NCBI RefSeq assembly: GCF_003026285.1
Contig: NZ_PYOD01000002.1
Coordinates: 806,001 to 870,000, forward strand
Source of the DNA: Photobacterium profundum
Lineage (GTDB): Bacteria; Pseudomonadota; Gammaproteobacteria; Enterobacterales; Vibrionaceae
Direction of reading: 5' to 3'
DNA: 64,000 bases
This document shows, piece after piece, positions 8,645 through 17,695 of the stretch. A model generated the notes under the pieces. The model did no database searches and was not told the DNA's origin. It saw only the letters and a program-made list of their open reading frames with translations. How positions within the stretch are numbered: position 1 is the stretch's first letter; each line of letters begins with the position of its first letter. The position numbers and the translations under genes are program-made.

Positions 8645-9412
8645 ATGACAAATTATCAGCACTATTTGGCGACCGTTGAACGTGTGTACCCTGTCGTATT
8701 AGCAGAGCTTACAAATAGTACATGGTGTGTCGAATGTTCAGAAACCCGTCGTGATCAAATTAAGTTGGTTGCGACTAACGGAGCGGTTTATCACCGCCTT
8801 GATCTAACGCCAGCCAATACCCCAGATATGTGGCCAGATAAACAACCAATTTCAGAGGTATTTATTGATTATATTGCACGTGGATTTTCGCGTGTTGCAC
8901 CACTACGTCAGTCTGTTTATCGCAATAATATGAGCCATTGGTTAGAGCACGGCTTACAAGGGTTACAGTCCATATTTTCAGAACAAGGGGAGTTACTACA
9001 AGCGGTGAGTCAGGCTGATTACCCGTATCCAAGTAAAGTGAAATTGGATGGTGATTATTTTCCGTGTTGGGTGTTGGGTGAAAAAGACAGCCAGATCATG
9101 GTAGCGGTTATTGACCGTCGATGCGGCACATTGATGAAGTCGTTGCCTGTCGTGAGTGAACAACTGGTCGATACCGAACACTGGTTCAGCGCGCAGGTAA
9201 TCGATTCAAGTGAAGAAGCGATCGAGACTGCCCACCATCATGTTGCTGATTTAGTTACAGCACCGATAGATCGCACCGATGATGAGCCAAAGCTTGCCGA
9301 TGTTATTACCAACCCTTGCGCATCAACCATTAGCCCCGTGGTGAGCGTAATGTTGATGATGGCTGTGGTTGTGGCTTTCTTTGTTATTCTTAAAATTGTA
9401 CTTGGCTTTTAG
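8645..9412 (+). CDS. Hypothetical protein with C-terminal membrane anchor
   Basis: 255 residues; family not recognised. The first 210 residues are soluble and Trp/His-rich with scattered Cys (WCVEC near residue 27). Residues about 230-253 (SVMLMMAVVVAFFVILKIVLGF) form one transmembrane helix at the very C-terminus, so the protein is probably tail-anchored with the bulk in the cytoplasm. GAGAGGG precedes the ATG. It stands alone, about 100 bp from the next small gene. Base composition is ordinary for the window. Confidence 0.8.
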   Translation: MTNYQHYLATVERVYPVVLAELTNSTWCVECSETRRDQIKLVATNGAVYHRLDLTPANTPDMWPDKQPISEVFIDYIARGFSRVAPLRQSVYRNNMSHWLEHGLQGLQSIFSEQGELLQAVSQADYPYPSKVKLDGDYFPCWVLGEKDSQIMVAVIDRRCGTLMKSLPVVSEQLVDTEHWFSAQVIDSSEEAIETAHHHVADLVTAPIDRTDDEPKLADVITNPCASTISPVVSVMLMMAVVVAFFVILKIVLGF

Positions 9413-9516
9413 CATAGGCAAAGATCCTAGGGGGCTTGGAATGAAATGATTAGATTGGTATTACAGCTAAAATCTTATAAGATCGGTCATCAATCGTAAT
9501 GCTGTCGAGATCAATT

Positions 9517-9723
9517 ATGCAAAACCTATCACTTCTATCCCAAACAGAGAGAAATCGCATCGAATTAGATAAGCAGGCTGCTTATACCGTGTGGAAAGTG
9601 AAAAATGCCAAAGCGGGTTATGAAGCATTTGCAGAGTTGAGTAATAATATTTCAGACGATGATGACCGTGATTTATTTGAACGTGCAGTCAGTAAATACA
9701 AGGTGCAAATGGGTGTAAAATAG
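9517..9723 (+). CDS. Small hypothetical protein
   Basis: 68 residues from the ATG at 9517; an in-frame ATG at 9499 would add six. Neither has a strong ribosome binding site. The protein is hydrophilic and probably helical, with an acidic stretch SDDDDRDLFERA followed by a basic C-terminus. No domain recognised. I include it because codon use and charge pattern look like a real small cytosolic protein. Confidence 0.6.
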   Translation: MQNLSLLSQTERNRIELDKQAAYTVWKVKNAKAGYEAFAELSNNISDDDDRDLFERAVSKYKVQMGVK

Positions 9724-9813
9724 CCGTGATTGATGGCGGTATATTATGAATCGTGCCTTTCGTGCTTGAACTGTAGAGTGATCACCGACAACGAAAGGCA
9801 TCAGTTAGTACTT

Positions 9814-9861
9814 ATACCAATCTAGACAAGTATCTGACCATTTACTTATCCAGAATGGTAT
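9814..9861. repeat. Short inverted-repeat element
   Basis: ATACCAATCT (9814-9823) and AGAATGGTAT (9852-9861) are inverted with one mismatch. The interior TATCTGACCATT is familiar from short dispersed repeats in Vibrionaceae intergenic regions. It is probably non-coding. Confidence 0.45.
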
Positions 9862-9931
9862 TACACACTTTGCGGCGCTTAGGTAAAGCAAATCTTTACC
9901 TTTATTCAGATAAAGGCGATTAAGCTGAACT

Positions 9932-10222
9932 TTATAACAATAAGCTTTCTCCCAGTTTTTTAGCCACTGTGTCATCCACTACTACTTGCACTGAGATATC
10001 CATATCATTATTCCATTTCAGCGCATACGCTGATATAGCTGCTGCGCTATCAGATTCACAGATTGCGGCTCCTGTGCCACTGACTAAATCATGCCATCGC
10101 CCAATCATTTTAATCTCATCCCCCATCATCGCTTTATCTTGTTCGTCGGAAAGTTGAGAGAAGTGAGCTAATATCGGGTGAAGTTTACCCTGATGGATCT
10201 GCCATGTGATTAAAAAAGTCAT
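9932..10222 (-). CDS. DUF3303 family protein
   Basis: 96 residues. MTFLITWQIHQGKLHPILAHF, MIGRWHDLVSGTGAAICESD and a closing alternation of short strands match DUF3303, a small ferredoxin-fold family of unknown function with the conserved GRWHD motif. It stands alone between opposite-strand genes. No function is proposed. Confidence 0.8.
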   Translation of the reverse strand: MTFLITWQIHQGKLHPILAHFSQLSDEQDKAMMGDEIKMIGRWHDLVSGTGAAICESDSAAAISAYALKWNNDMDISVQVVVDDTVAKKLGESLLL

Positions 10223-10386
10223 CGTTAATACCTCATAGAAGCAGAGGTATTAAGTATAGACGGTGATTTAATCTGTATTTTTTACCAAAACAGGGAAATA
10301 GCGGCATCAAAAACTAGGCTATATTATTCAATGTAATGATGTTTATGTCTTGGCGATTTATGGTGTTAATTGAATAAGGAACCTTG

Positions 10387-13299
10387 ATGAGTGTAAAGGG
10401 AAATACTCTCAAAAGAACCGTTTATATAGGTATACATATTTGTCTATTAGTCGGCATATTGCTTTGTGTCGGCTTAATTCTTCCTAGTGCCATGGCAGCA
10501 CAACCCGTTTCTTGGGATCGCCAAAATCAAACATGGTTAAGCCAGCAATCTGAACATTTTACCATTCACTTTCGTGACGGGCATCAATCACAAGCTGCTA
10601 AATCATTAGACATTGCAGAACGTGTTCACAGCGAGCTGCTGCCATTTTTTATTTATGCTCCAGAAAAACGTACCGAAATTGTATTAGTCGATGATTTTGA
10701 TTTTTCTAATGGCTGGGCAACGCCGCTTCCTTTTGCACAAATCCGTTTATTCATAAGCCCCCCAGAAGATGTTAATGGTCTTGAGGCGAATGATGATTGG
10801 TTACACATGCTTATTCGTCATGAATACGCGCACATCATGCATATGGAGCTAGGTGCAGGGGCTGTAAAAGGAGTCCGAAAGGTACTTGGTCGTAATGGCT
10901 TGCTATTTCCTCATGCCTTAACGCCTTCGATGCTTATTGAAGGGGTAGCTGTTTACTTAGAAACAAATAAAATACTGGGCTATGGTCGATTACAAGGTAG
11001 TGTGTATGACATGCAAATGCGGATGGAAGTGGCTAGCGGTAAGTTTAATGATCTTGAACAGGTTGTAGTGGCGTCGCGTGAATGGCCGCTAGGGTCGCAA
11101 TATTTGTATGGTGCATATTTTATTGAATACCTTGCGACAATGTATGGTGAAGAAAAACTAGCGCTTTTTTTACAGGATTATAGTCGAAAATTACTCCCCT
11201 ATTTTTTATTGAATGGTTCGGCTGAAACTGTATTTGGTAAAGATTTTTTCCAATTGTGGGATGATTTTCAACAGGATTTTGAAATACGTTATGACACACA
11301 AATAAGAGAACTTGCTCAGCAGGCAGTAACTGGGCGTGATATTGCTATTAATCCATATTTACAAGTAACCACACCGGGTTATCATGGATTATTAGTTACC
11401 CGTAAAAATGGTGAAGATCGTGCGGTTATTTCTCGGCTCAATAATAGCGTTCAGCCTGAAGATAAATGGCAAAATATCACTAATACCAAAGGTGTTACAG
11501 CGTTAGATCTGCACCCTATTGGTGGGTTAGTTGTATCACGGATTATTAATTATACTGATGGTAGACAAATTAATGATTTATTTCGCTATCAAGATAATGG
11601 CTGGATAAGGCTGACAGAAAGGCAACGTTTTCGCAAAGTACGCTGGATGTTAAATGGTAGGCAGCTATTAGCCAGTCGAAAAATTAATGGATTAAGCGAA
11701 CTGTGGTTAATCGATTTGCAAAATTCACATACATCCTTAGTGTGGCGCGGTGAACAAGGTGATGTGTTAGGTGGTTTTGATATATCACCAACAGGAGACT
11801 TTGTCGTTGCGTCAATGAAACGGCCACATCAAGGGTGGAATTTAGAACGTCTGCCTATTACTGCTCTTCAAACAGATAATCTTTTAGACATAGATTGGCA
11901 GCCCCTTACCGATACAAAGGCAACTGAAAATAGCCCTGTATATTTACCTGATGGGCGCATTGCATACAGTGCTGATTATGAAGGGGTATATAATATTTTT
12001 GTTATCGCCCCCAACTCTGGTGAAGTAATGCAATGGACGCGTGAAATCGGAGGGGCATTTCAGCCACAGTGGCAGCCTTATTTAGGATTAGCCTATCAAG
12101 CGTATGATACTGATGGGTATCACTTGAAAGTGATTGAGCAGCCTAAGCCATTAACAACATTTACGGTGAACAGTCAGCAAGGTCGTTATGATTACCCGCC
12201 AGTTGTGGTTAATACCCGTGAAAAGTCAGCCGTTGAATCTTATAGCCCATGGTCAAGTTTACGTCCACGAACATGGCTGCCATTACTTTTTATTGATGAT
12301 AACTCAACGGAAGTTGGGTTTCTTACCTCGGGCTCTGATGCATTAAGCCGCCACAATTATTGGATTTCAAGTACTTGGGATTTTGACAATGATGTCGCCA
12401 ATTTTAATGCAGCTTATCGTTATGACAATCGTTGGTTATTTACTTATGAACGTAGCCATAATTTTGAAACGTTTATACAAAACACCTCGTCAGGTAATGA
12501 GATTACAGGCAAGCGTATTACTCAAGATGACAGTATATTATTGCAACGTAATAACATTTTCACGTCATGGGAAGATGATCTAGCGTTACATGCTGGTGTT
12601 ACTTGGGAAAAAGAATCACTGGTATCAGAACCTAGCTTGCCTAACCTTCCGCCATATCGACCCGCTGATGAATCATTGTTCGGCTTTGCGTTTACGTTCG
12701 ATAACCGCGAAACATATTTAAATGTGCCCGGTATTGGCTGGGGACATTATGCGGATTTTCTTGTGGAAACAAACGCATTATTTAATGGTGATTATAGCGG
12801 TGAAAAATATCAAGGGCAGTGGCTAGGAACATGGGATTTCCCCGGTAGAACCACGTTAACTGGGCGATTAAGTTTTGGTTATGCCGATGATAGCGCGAAG
12901 TCATTCCGATTAGGTGGAACTGATCTTCTTGAAGAATCGCGTTTATTTGGACGAGATACGCAAGCACTACGTGGCTACGATGAATCGGTACAGCGAGGTC
13001 ATCGCTATGCAACGCAACGGCTAGAGGTCGAAACATGGTTGGGTCGATTAGAGCGAAACTGGAGGCTGTATCCCGTTGGTATTGGTGATATCTCAGGCTC
13101 AGTGTTTATTGACTCAGGTGCTGCGTGGAATGAGAGTCATAATATTGAGCAGTTAACGGGGGCAGGTATACAAATATCGATTGAAGCTAAGTTAGGGTAT
13201 GGCTTAACGTTACCAGTTACCTTGGGTTATGCGCATGGATTTGATGACGAACTTGGGAAAGAGCAGTTTTATCTCAATATTTCGGGCAGTTTTTGGTAA
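10387..13299 (+). CDS. Large exported HExxH metalloprotease / beta-propeller / outer-membrane barrel protein
   Basis: 970 residues from the ATG at 10387 (AAGGAACC upstream; the TTG just before it is less likely). There is an N-terminal signal segment to about residue 38 ending AMAAQPVS. Residues 40-320 look like a gluzincin-type zinc peptidase: H145-E-Y-A-H149 plus E185 in LIEGVAVYLE. Residues 330-620 contain repeated TolB/WD40-like strands (LDLHPIGGLVVSR, FDISPTGDFVVASM, PVYLPDGRIAYSADYEGVYNIFV). Residues 640-970 look like a surface-antigen (BamA/Omp85-type) barrel with alternating aromatic strands and a terminal SGSFW. A cell-surface or periplasmic protease anchored in the outer membrane is inferred; substrate unknown. 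Monocistronic. Confidence 0.8.
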   Translation: MSVKGNTLKRTVYIGIHICLLVGILLCVGLILPSAMAAQPVSWDRQNQTWLSQQSEHFTIHFRDGHQSQAAKSLDIAERVHSELLPFFIYAPEKRTEIVLVDDFDFSNGWATPLPFAQIRLFISPPEDVNGLEANDDWLHMLIRHEYAHIMHMELGAGAVKGVRKVLGRNGLLFPHALTPSMLIEGVAVYLETNKILGYGRLQGSVYDMQMRMEVASGKFNDLEQVVVASREWPLGSQYLYGAYFIEYLATMYGEEKLALFLQDYSRKLLPYFLLNGSAETVFGKDFFQLWDDFQQDFEIRYDTQIRELAQQAVTGRDIAINPYLQVTTPGYHGLLVTRKNGEDRAVISRLNNSVQPEDKWQNITNTKGVTALDLHPIGGLVVSRIINYTDGRQINDLFRYQDNGWIRLTERQRFRKVRWMLNGRQLLASRKINGLSELWLIDLQNSHTSLVWRGEQGDVLGGFDISPTGDFVVASMKRPHQGWNLERLPITALQTDNLLDIDWQPLTDTKATENSPVYLPDGRIAYSADYEGVYNIFVIAPNSGEVMQWTREIGGAFQPQWQPYLGLAYQAYDTDGYHLKVIEQPKPLTTFTVNSQQGRYDYPPVVVNTREKSAVESYSPWSSLRPRTWLPLLFIDDNSTEVGFLTSGSDALSRHNYWISSTWDFDNDVANFNAAYRYDNRWLFTYERSHNFETFIQNTSSGNEITGKRITQDDSILLQRNNIFTSWEDDLALHAGVTWEKESLVSEPSLPNLPPYRPADESLFGFAFTFDNRETYLNVPGIGWGHYADFLVETNALFNGDYSGEKYQGQWLGTWDFPGRTTLTGRLSFGYADDSAKSFRLGGTDLLEESRLFGRDTQALRGYDESVQRGHRYATQRLEVETWLGRLERNWRLYPVGIGDISGSVFIDSGAAWNESHNIEQLTGAGIQISIEAKLGYGLTLPVTLGYAHGFDDELGKEQFYLNISGSFW

Positions 13300-13574
13300 T
13301 CCCAAGAAAAGATAATTAACGTTGGAACTATCAATCTAATATTCCAAAAACGATCATACAAAGCGACTGACTGAATAGTCATTTTTCAGCATTTATTCAG
13401 AAATGTACTGATATTATAAAGCGGTATATTATACGGTGGTCGTGCCATGGCTCGCTGGGTATATTTTTCAAACAATACAGTGTTATTCAAGAACGTACAG
13501 TCTGTAAATTTATGGCTATACTTCATTATTTCTTGATCTAAATATTTCTTTTGTGGTTACCAATTTGATAAACC

Positions 13575-13598
13575 TTAGACTTAATGTATTAAGTCTAA
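13575..13598. promoter_or_regulatory. Perfect 24-bp palindrome upstream of the lipid A acyltransferase
   Basis: TTAGACTTAAT and ATTAAGTCTAA are perfect 11 bp arms around GT. A TATGAT -10-like hexamer follows at 13600-13605, so a dimeric repressor bound here would block a promoter. The other bases of 13300-13672 show no gene. Confidence 0.55.
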
Positions 13599-13672
13599 TT
13601 ATGATACACTGTTTTTTATTGTAAGTACCAAGCGTTCTTTATGTGCAATGAATAAGGAATTATTTTCAAATT

Positions 13673-14602
13673 ATGAGTAAGTTTACCCCCCCTACGTTTA
13701 AGAAAGCTTTTTTACACCCACGCTATTGGCCGACGTTAATGATGATATCTATTTTATATCTGATTAGCTGGCTCCCTTATTTTATTCAATTCCGTATGGG
13801 GCAAGGTGTAGGTTGGTTAGCTTTTCGCCTTGCATCCCGTCGTAGAGAAACAGTTAAGCGCAATCTAGAGCTGTGTTTTCCTGATATGTCTGAACCAGAG
13901 CGTGATGCCTTGATTCATAAGAATCAGGAAAATACAGGTTTAGCGTTATTCGAAACCGGAATGGCGTGGTTTTGGCCAGATCTTCGTGTTCAACGGCATG
14001 TTGAAGTTGAAGGTATAGAGCATATCAAAAAACTGCAGGCTGAAGGTAAGGGCGTTTTACTGATAGCTATTCACTCGATGAATTTGGAGTTAGGTGCCCG
14101 TGCGTTTGGTTTAAGCACCCCAGGAGTTGGTGTTTATCGTCCGAATAACAACCCTTGTTTTGATTATTTTCAATATAAAGGTCGCTCGCGCTCGAACAAA
14201 GACATGATTGATCGTAAGGATGTAAAAGGCATGCTACGCGCTTTACGTAAGGGCGAGTTAGTCTGGTACGCGCCTGATCATGATTATGGTCGCCGTCGTT
14301 CGACATTTGCACCGCTATTTGCAGTTGAAAATGCCTGTACAACAACAGGTACAAGCCTATTGGTTGATGCATCTGGTTGTGCGGCTGTGCCATTTGCCAT
14401 GATTAGAAATAGCGATTCAGGAAAATACACATTAAAGATTTTCCCACCATTAGATGCCTTTCCGCATAAAGATCTTGATGCTGCTGCCGCTTATGTTAAT
14501 AAGGCTGTTGAGCGCTCCATCATGGAAGCCCCAGAGCAGTACTTGTGGTTACATCGTCGCTTTAAAACACGCCCAGAGGGTGAGCCATCACTATATAAGT
14601 AA
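13673..14602 (+). CDS. Lipid A biosynthesis acyltransferase, LpxL/LpxP family
   Basis: 309 residues with one N-terminal membrane helix (about 20-38). The acyltransferase motif is H134-x4-E139 in AIHSMNLELGAR. Further conserved blocks are VYRPNNNPCFDYF, GELVWYAPDHDYG and QYLWLHRRFKTRP. It transfers a secondary acyl chain to Kdo2-lipid IVA at the inner membrane. Whether it is the constitutive lauroyl (LpxL) or the cold-induced palmitoleoyl (LpxP) type cannot be decided from sequence alone. The strong palindrome in its promoter argues for regulation. It is monocistronic and followed by a terminator. Confidence 0.93.
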   Translation: MSKFTPPTFKKAFLHPRYWPTLMMISILYLISWLPYFIQFRMGQGVGWLAFRLASRRRETVKRNLELCFPDMSEPERDALIHKNQENTGLALFETGMAWFWPDLRVQRHVEVEGIEHIKKLQAEGKGVLLIAIHSMNLELGARAFGLSTPGVGVYRPNNNPCFDYFQYKGRSRSNKDMIDRKDVKGMLRALRKGELVWYAPDHDYGRRRSTFAPLFAVENACTTTGTSLLVDASGCAAVPFAMIRNSDSGKYTLKIFPPLDAFPHKDLDAAAAYVNKAVERSIMEAPEQYLWLHRRFKTRPEGEPSLYK

Positions 14603-14612
14603 ATCATGAAGA

Positions 14613-14638
14613 AGAGGGCTTTTTAGCCCTCTTTTTTA
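14613..14638 (+). terminator. Rho-independent terminator after the acyltransferase gene
   Basis: AGAGGGC-TTTTTA-GCCCTCT hairpin followed by a run of T. Closes the acyltransferase transcript. Confidence 0.92.
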
Positions 14639-14859
14639 TATGTTTTTTCTACCTGCTTTATGATTTTCTCATTAGCATCGAATGTTTTTCTTCATATTCT
14701 CACAGCCTCATTCATTGTAAGAACGTTTCCTTATATCAAAGTTCCCTTATATACGTGGCATGCTTTATGTATGTGTATTTACAGTGGACGCTATTTGAAA
14801 TTAAAGCGTTATTCGAAACGGAAGGTTTGAATTTAGTGAGTGTTCGTGAGAGGTATGAA

Positions 14860-15930
14860 ATGAAAACGATATACCTTGTTTGTGATATTACTTTGCATAA
14901 GGGAACAAGTTTTTTTGATTATTTGTATCAGTTAGAAACGACAGAATATCGCTTTGTGCTCGTTACACCAGATATTACAAGAGATGCTAGGAATGCATTG
15001 GAAAACAAAGGATATAAATATGAACGCGTATCGAATGTGGTTCAGTTGATGCTTCTGCTGCGAGGAAGTCCTGCAAATATGATTCATTTTCATTTTTATG
15101 GTATAGGGCATTCGTACTTATTGTGTTCAAGACTACTTTGTTCGAATATCATTTTGACTGCGCATCAATCATTACCCAAAGAAAAGCAGCCTCTTAACGT
15201 GAAATTTCGTTCAAGAATACAATCTGCTTTGGTGAGGGGTAAACGTAGAGTATTAATTCTTTTTTTAAGGCGTACAGTGGCGGTTTCATCGTTTATTTAT
15301 CGTTGGCTTATAAATGATATTCCGAGTCATTCTGTAGTTAAAATTGAAAATGGAATTAATTTGCAACGTTTTTCTTATGTTGATCTACCGCCTGTTTCTA
15401 CTACGTTAAATTGTTTTTTTGTTGGTTACTTATCTGAAGAAAAAGGTGTTTGCAAATTACTGTACTTATTCTCTGATTCTGAAATATCAAAGGTGGCCAA
15501 TATCAGTATTATTGGCGATGGCCCAATGCAAGAAGAGGTCAAACAGGCGGCAAAGAAATTTTCATCCATTACCTACCTTGGTCCATCAGAATATGTTGAA
15601 CAAGATTTAACAGGTGCACACCTTTTGCTTGTTCCATCCCAATGGCAAGAAGCATTTGGCTATGTAGCTGTTGAAAGTATGGCGATGGGACGTCCTGTTC
15701 TCGCCCAGCCTACAGGTGGATTAGGTGAGTTGTATTCACATAGTAATCATAGCTGGTATGTTGATTTTAATGATAAAGGTGCCGTTGAAAAATTACTTAA
15801 AACATTATTATCTCAGCCTGAATTAATAAGAATAACAGGTATTAAAGCGCGCAGATGGGTTCATGAACACTATTCTTTAACACGTCAAATAAATCAAACT
15901 CATGCACTCTATTCTGAATTGCTTAATTAA
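14860..15930 (+). CDS. Glycosyltransferase, GT4-like (GT-B fold)
   Basis: The ATG at 14860 (MKTIYLVCD) has GAGAGG six bases upstream and begins a typical GT-B first strand; the frame is open back to 14755 but those 35 codons look untranslated. 356 residues. The C-terminal half carries the GT4 motifs: IENGINLQRF, FFVGYLSEEKGV, IIGDGPM, and the E-x7-E nucleotide-sugar motif in EAFGYVAVESMAMGRPV, then GGLGEL. It adds a sugar to a cell-surface glycan or lipid carrier; donor and acceptor unknown. AT-rich with long T runs compared with neighbours. First gene of a three-gene cassette. Confidence 0.88.
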   Translation: MKTIYLVCDITLHKGTSFFDYLYQLETTEYRFVLVTPDITRDARNALENKGYKYERVSNVVQLMLLLRGSPANMIHFHFYGIGHSYLLCSRLLCSNIILTAHQSLPKEKQPLNVKFRSRIQSALVRGKRRVLILFLRRTVAVSSFIYRWLINDIPSHSVVKIENGINLQRFSYVDLPPVSTTLNCFFVGYLSEEKGVCKLLYLFSDSEISKVANISIIGDGPMQEEVKQAAKKFSSITYLGPSEYVEQDLTGAHLLLVPSQWQEAFGYVAVESMAMGRPVLAQPTGGLGELYSHSNHSWYVDFNDKGAVEKLLKTLLSQPELIRITGIKARRWVHEHYSLTRQINQTHALYSELLN

Positions 15931-15969
15931 CGTAATGAGTAGGGTTTATCTTTGATAAAGGAGCGACAT

Positions 15970-16653
15970 ATGATTAATACACTCAGACGGAATATAAAAA
16001 AACAAGACTCAGTAGTGAGTCAGCTTCTTTATCGTATAGTGAAATTTGCAAAATACGGCCAGCTACCGCCACTGACAATACTCTATAAGCTTGTTTATTT
16101 ATGTTACAAATTGATGGGTATCGCTTTTCATCGTTGCATGAATTTATTCATCTATCTGCCTATGCTGCAATCGCAATTAACTCAATACGCAAAGGGGTTG
16201 CAACTTGAAAATGGTATGCCATTAATAGTTGGCCCGGTTTCAATTTCTATCGGTAATAACGCTTGTCTTAATGGTGCGATGAGTATTCATGGACATCCTG
16301 ATAATGAACAGTGTCAGTTAGTGATTGGGGATGATTGTTATATTGGCTGGCAAACGGGTATTACCGTTGGTACAAAAGTCATTATTGGTAATAATGTGAT
16401 GATTGCCGGTAGAACAATGATAAGTGGCCATAGTGGCCATGGTGTGAGTATTAATGAACGTGATAACCCTAAAATGGCTGATTTAGTCATAGAAGACAAT
16501 GTGTGGTTATGTACCAATTGTCATATTGTTCGGCCGGTTCATATTGGTAAAGGTTCTGTTATTGCTGCTGGGTGTATTGTGACGAAAGATGTACCAGAAA
16601 ATGTATTATTTGGCGGTAACCCTGGTAAAGTTATTCGCTATTTAAATACCTAA
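15970..16653 (+). CDS. Left-handed beta-helix (hexapeptide-repeat) acyltransferase
   Basis: The ATG at 15970 follows AAGGAGCGACAT; an upstream in-frame TTG at 15952 is less likely. 227 residues: an N-terminal helical region to about 80, then hexapeptide repeats (IGDDCYIGWQTGITVGTKVIIGNNVMIAGRTM, IEDNVWLCTNCHIVRPVHIGKGSVIAAGCIV) ending VLFGGNPGKVIRYL, the usual end of serine-, maltose- or sugar-O-acetyltransferases. The loop SGHSGHGV supplies the likely catalytic His. It probably acetylates a sugar of the glycan made with the upstream glycosyltransferase. The gap to that gene is 39 bp. Confidence 0.88.
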   Translation: MINTLRRNIKKQDSVVSQLLYRIVKFAKYGQLPPLTILYKLVYLCYKLMGIAFHRCMNLFIYLPMLQSQLTQYAKGLQLENGMPLIVGPVSISIGNNACLNGAMSIHGHPDNEQCQLVIGDDCYIGWQTGITVGTKVIIGNNVMIAGRTMISGHSGHGVSINERDNPKMADLVIEDNVWLCTNCHIVRPVHIGKGSVIAAGCIVTKDVPENVLFGGNPGKVIRYLNT

Positions 16654-16711
16654 TAACGTGTATTAACGCTTTTTATTGGCTTTTGAATATCGAATAGCTA
16701 TAGGTAATTTA

Positions 16712-17578
16712 ATGACGTTATTACATGAAAATCTGTTCTCACAATTGAAAGATGAAGGTGTTGTTGTACTGCCTGATTTGATAAAAAGTGAACAATTAAG
16801 TGCAATGAAAAATGCATTTGAATGTCAGCTGCAACAACCGAGTTTTAATGCGTGGCAAGGTTATCATCAAACAGATCGGCGCCGATTGATGCTTGATCAA
16901 TTATTGACTGTTGAACAAGGTTTTGTGGATGTAGCCTTACTTTCTTTAGTGCAGGTTTTAGTTAAACGTTACTTAGGTGAATCGGCTTGTTTACAAGAAG
17001 CAAAAGGGTGGCAAAGTTTACCTTTTAAGGATAATTTTCATCCCCTTCACCGAGATGAATGGTATTGCCGCAATCACTATTATGAGCAGAAAAAGCCGAT
17101 GTCATTGAAGCTCGGCTTGTACCTTGATGACGTTGATACGGGGGCTTTTGCTTATATTCCAGGCTCACACTGGAATGTGGGTGGGGATCATGGCACTGTT
17201 GATGAGCTATCAACACTGATCACTGGAAAAGCAGGCACGGTGTTCTTGTTTGATCCTGAAGGATTACATCAGCAAAGTTTTCCAAATTTAAAAAAACGTA
17301 ATGCCGCCTTTTTTCATTTTTTTTCCAGCGATATTGTATTGTCACAAAACTTTATCCGTTGGGGGCGTTTTCGTCAGTTATTAATTGAGTCAAGCTATTT
17401 ACACTCATGTTCGCCAGAGCAATTAGCCTTTCTTGGTATAGGTCGGCAGCCATCAACTCACCCTATTGAGATTCAGCATTTTCGCTGGGCGCGTTATTCA
17501 ATAAATGGTTTAGTGCGTGGAATCAATGAAGGGCAATATTGGTTTCAACGCGTGCAAGCACGGCTTAGCCGTCGTTAA
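16712..17578 (+). CDS. PhyH-like Fe(II)/2-oxoglutarate dioxygenase
   Basis: 288 residues from the ATG at 16712 (ATAGG upstream); a TTG at 16676 is possible. The facial triad fits phytanoyl-CoA dioxygenase family proteins: HRDEW (H-x-D) near residue 115, the distal His in DPEGLHQQS near 195, and Arg in KKRNAAFFHF for the 2-oxoglutarate carboxylate. AFAYIPGSHW is a family-typical strand. Position after the glycosyltransferase and acetyltransferase suggests hydroxylation of a glycan or lipid precursor. This is inference; the substrate is unknown. Confidence 0.8.
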   Translation: MTLLHENLFSQLKDEGVVVLPDLIKSEQLSAMKNAFECQLQQPSFNAWQGYHQTDRRRLMLDQLLTVEQGFVDVALLSLVQVLVKRYLGESACLQEAKGWQSLPFKDNFHPLHRDEWYCRNHYYEQKKPMSLKLGLYLDDVDTGAFAYIPGSHWNVGGDHGTVDELSTLITGKAGTVFLFDPEGLHQQSFPNLKKRNAAFFHFFSSDIVLSQNFIRWGRFRQLLIESSYLHSCSPEQLAFLGIGRQPSTHPIEIQHFRWARYSINGLVRGINEGQYWFQRVQARLSRR

Positions 17579-17592
17579 ATATTAGCGCCTGT

Positions 17593-17685
17593 CTTTCTAT
17601 ATAGAAAGGGTAGTACGAACTTTCGGTCATTCAATGTTGTGAGAGTGGGAGTCAAACAACACCTCATTTAAAAAGCCCGTACTAC
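17593..17685. repeat. Palindrome and inverted repeat between convergent operons
   Basis: CTTTCTAT-ATAGAAAG is a perfect 16 bp palindrome at 17593-17608. GTAGTACG (17610-17617) is inverted at 17678-17685 as CGTACTAC. The region separates the glycan cassette from the convergent efflux operon and may help terminate both, but has no clear T-tract. Confidence 0.4.
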
Positions 17686-17695
17686 ATATTCATAT

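Noticed and set aside
13531-13538. Further RctB-like core (TCTTGATC) before the acyltransferase gene
   Set aside because: Single copy lacking the conserved bases on both flanks; not part of an array.
14067-14393. Minus-strand ORF within the acyltransferase gene
   Set aside because: Lies wholly opposite conserved LpxL-family motifs; low-complexity His/Gln composition typical of antisense frames.
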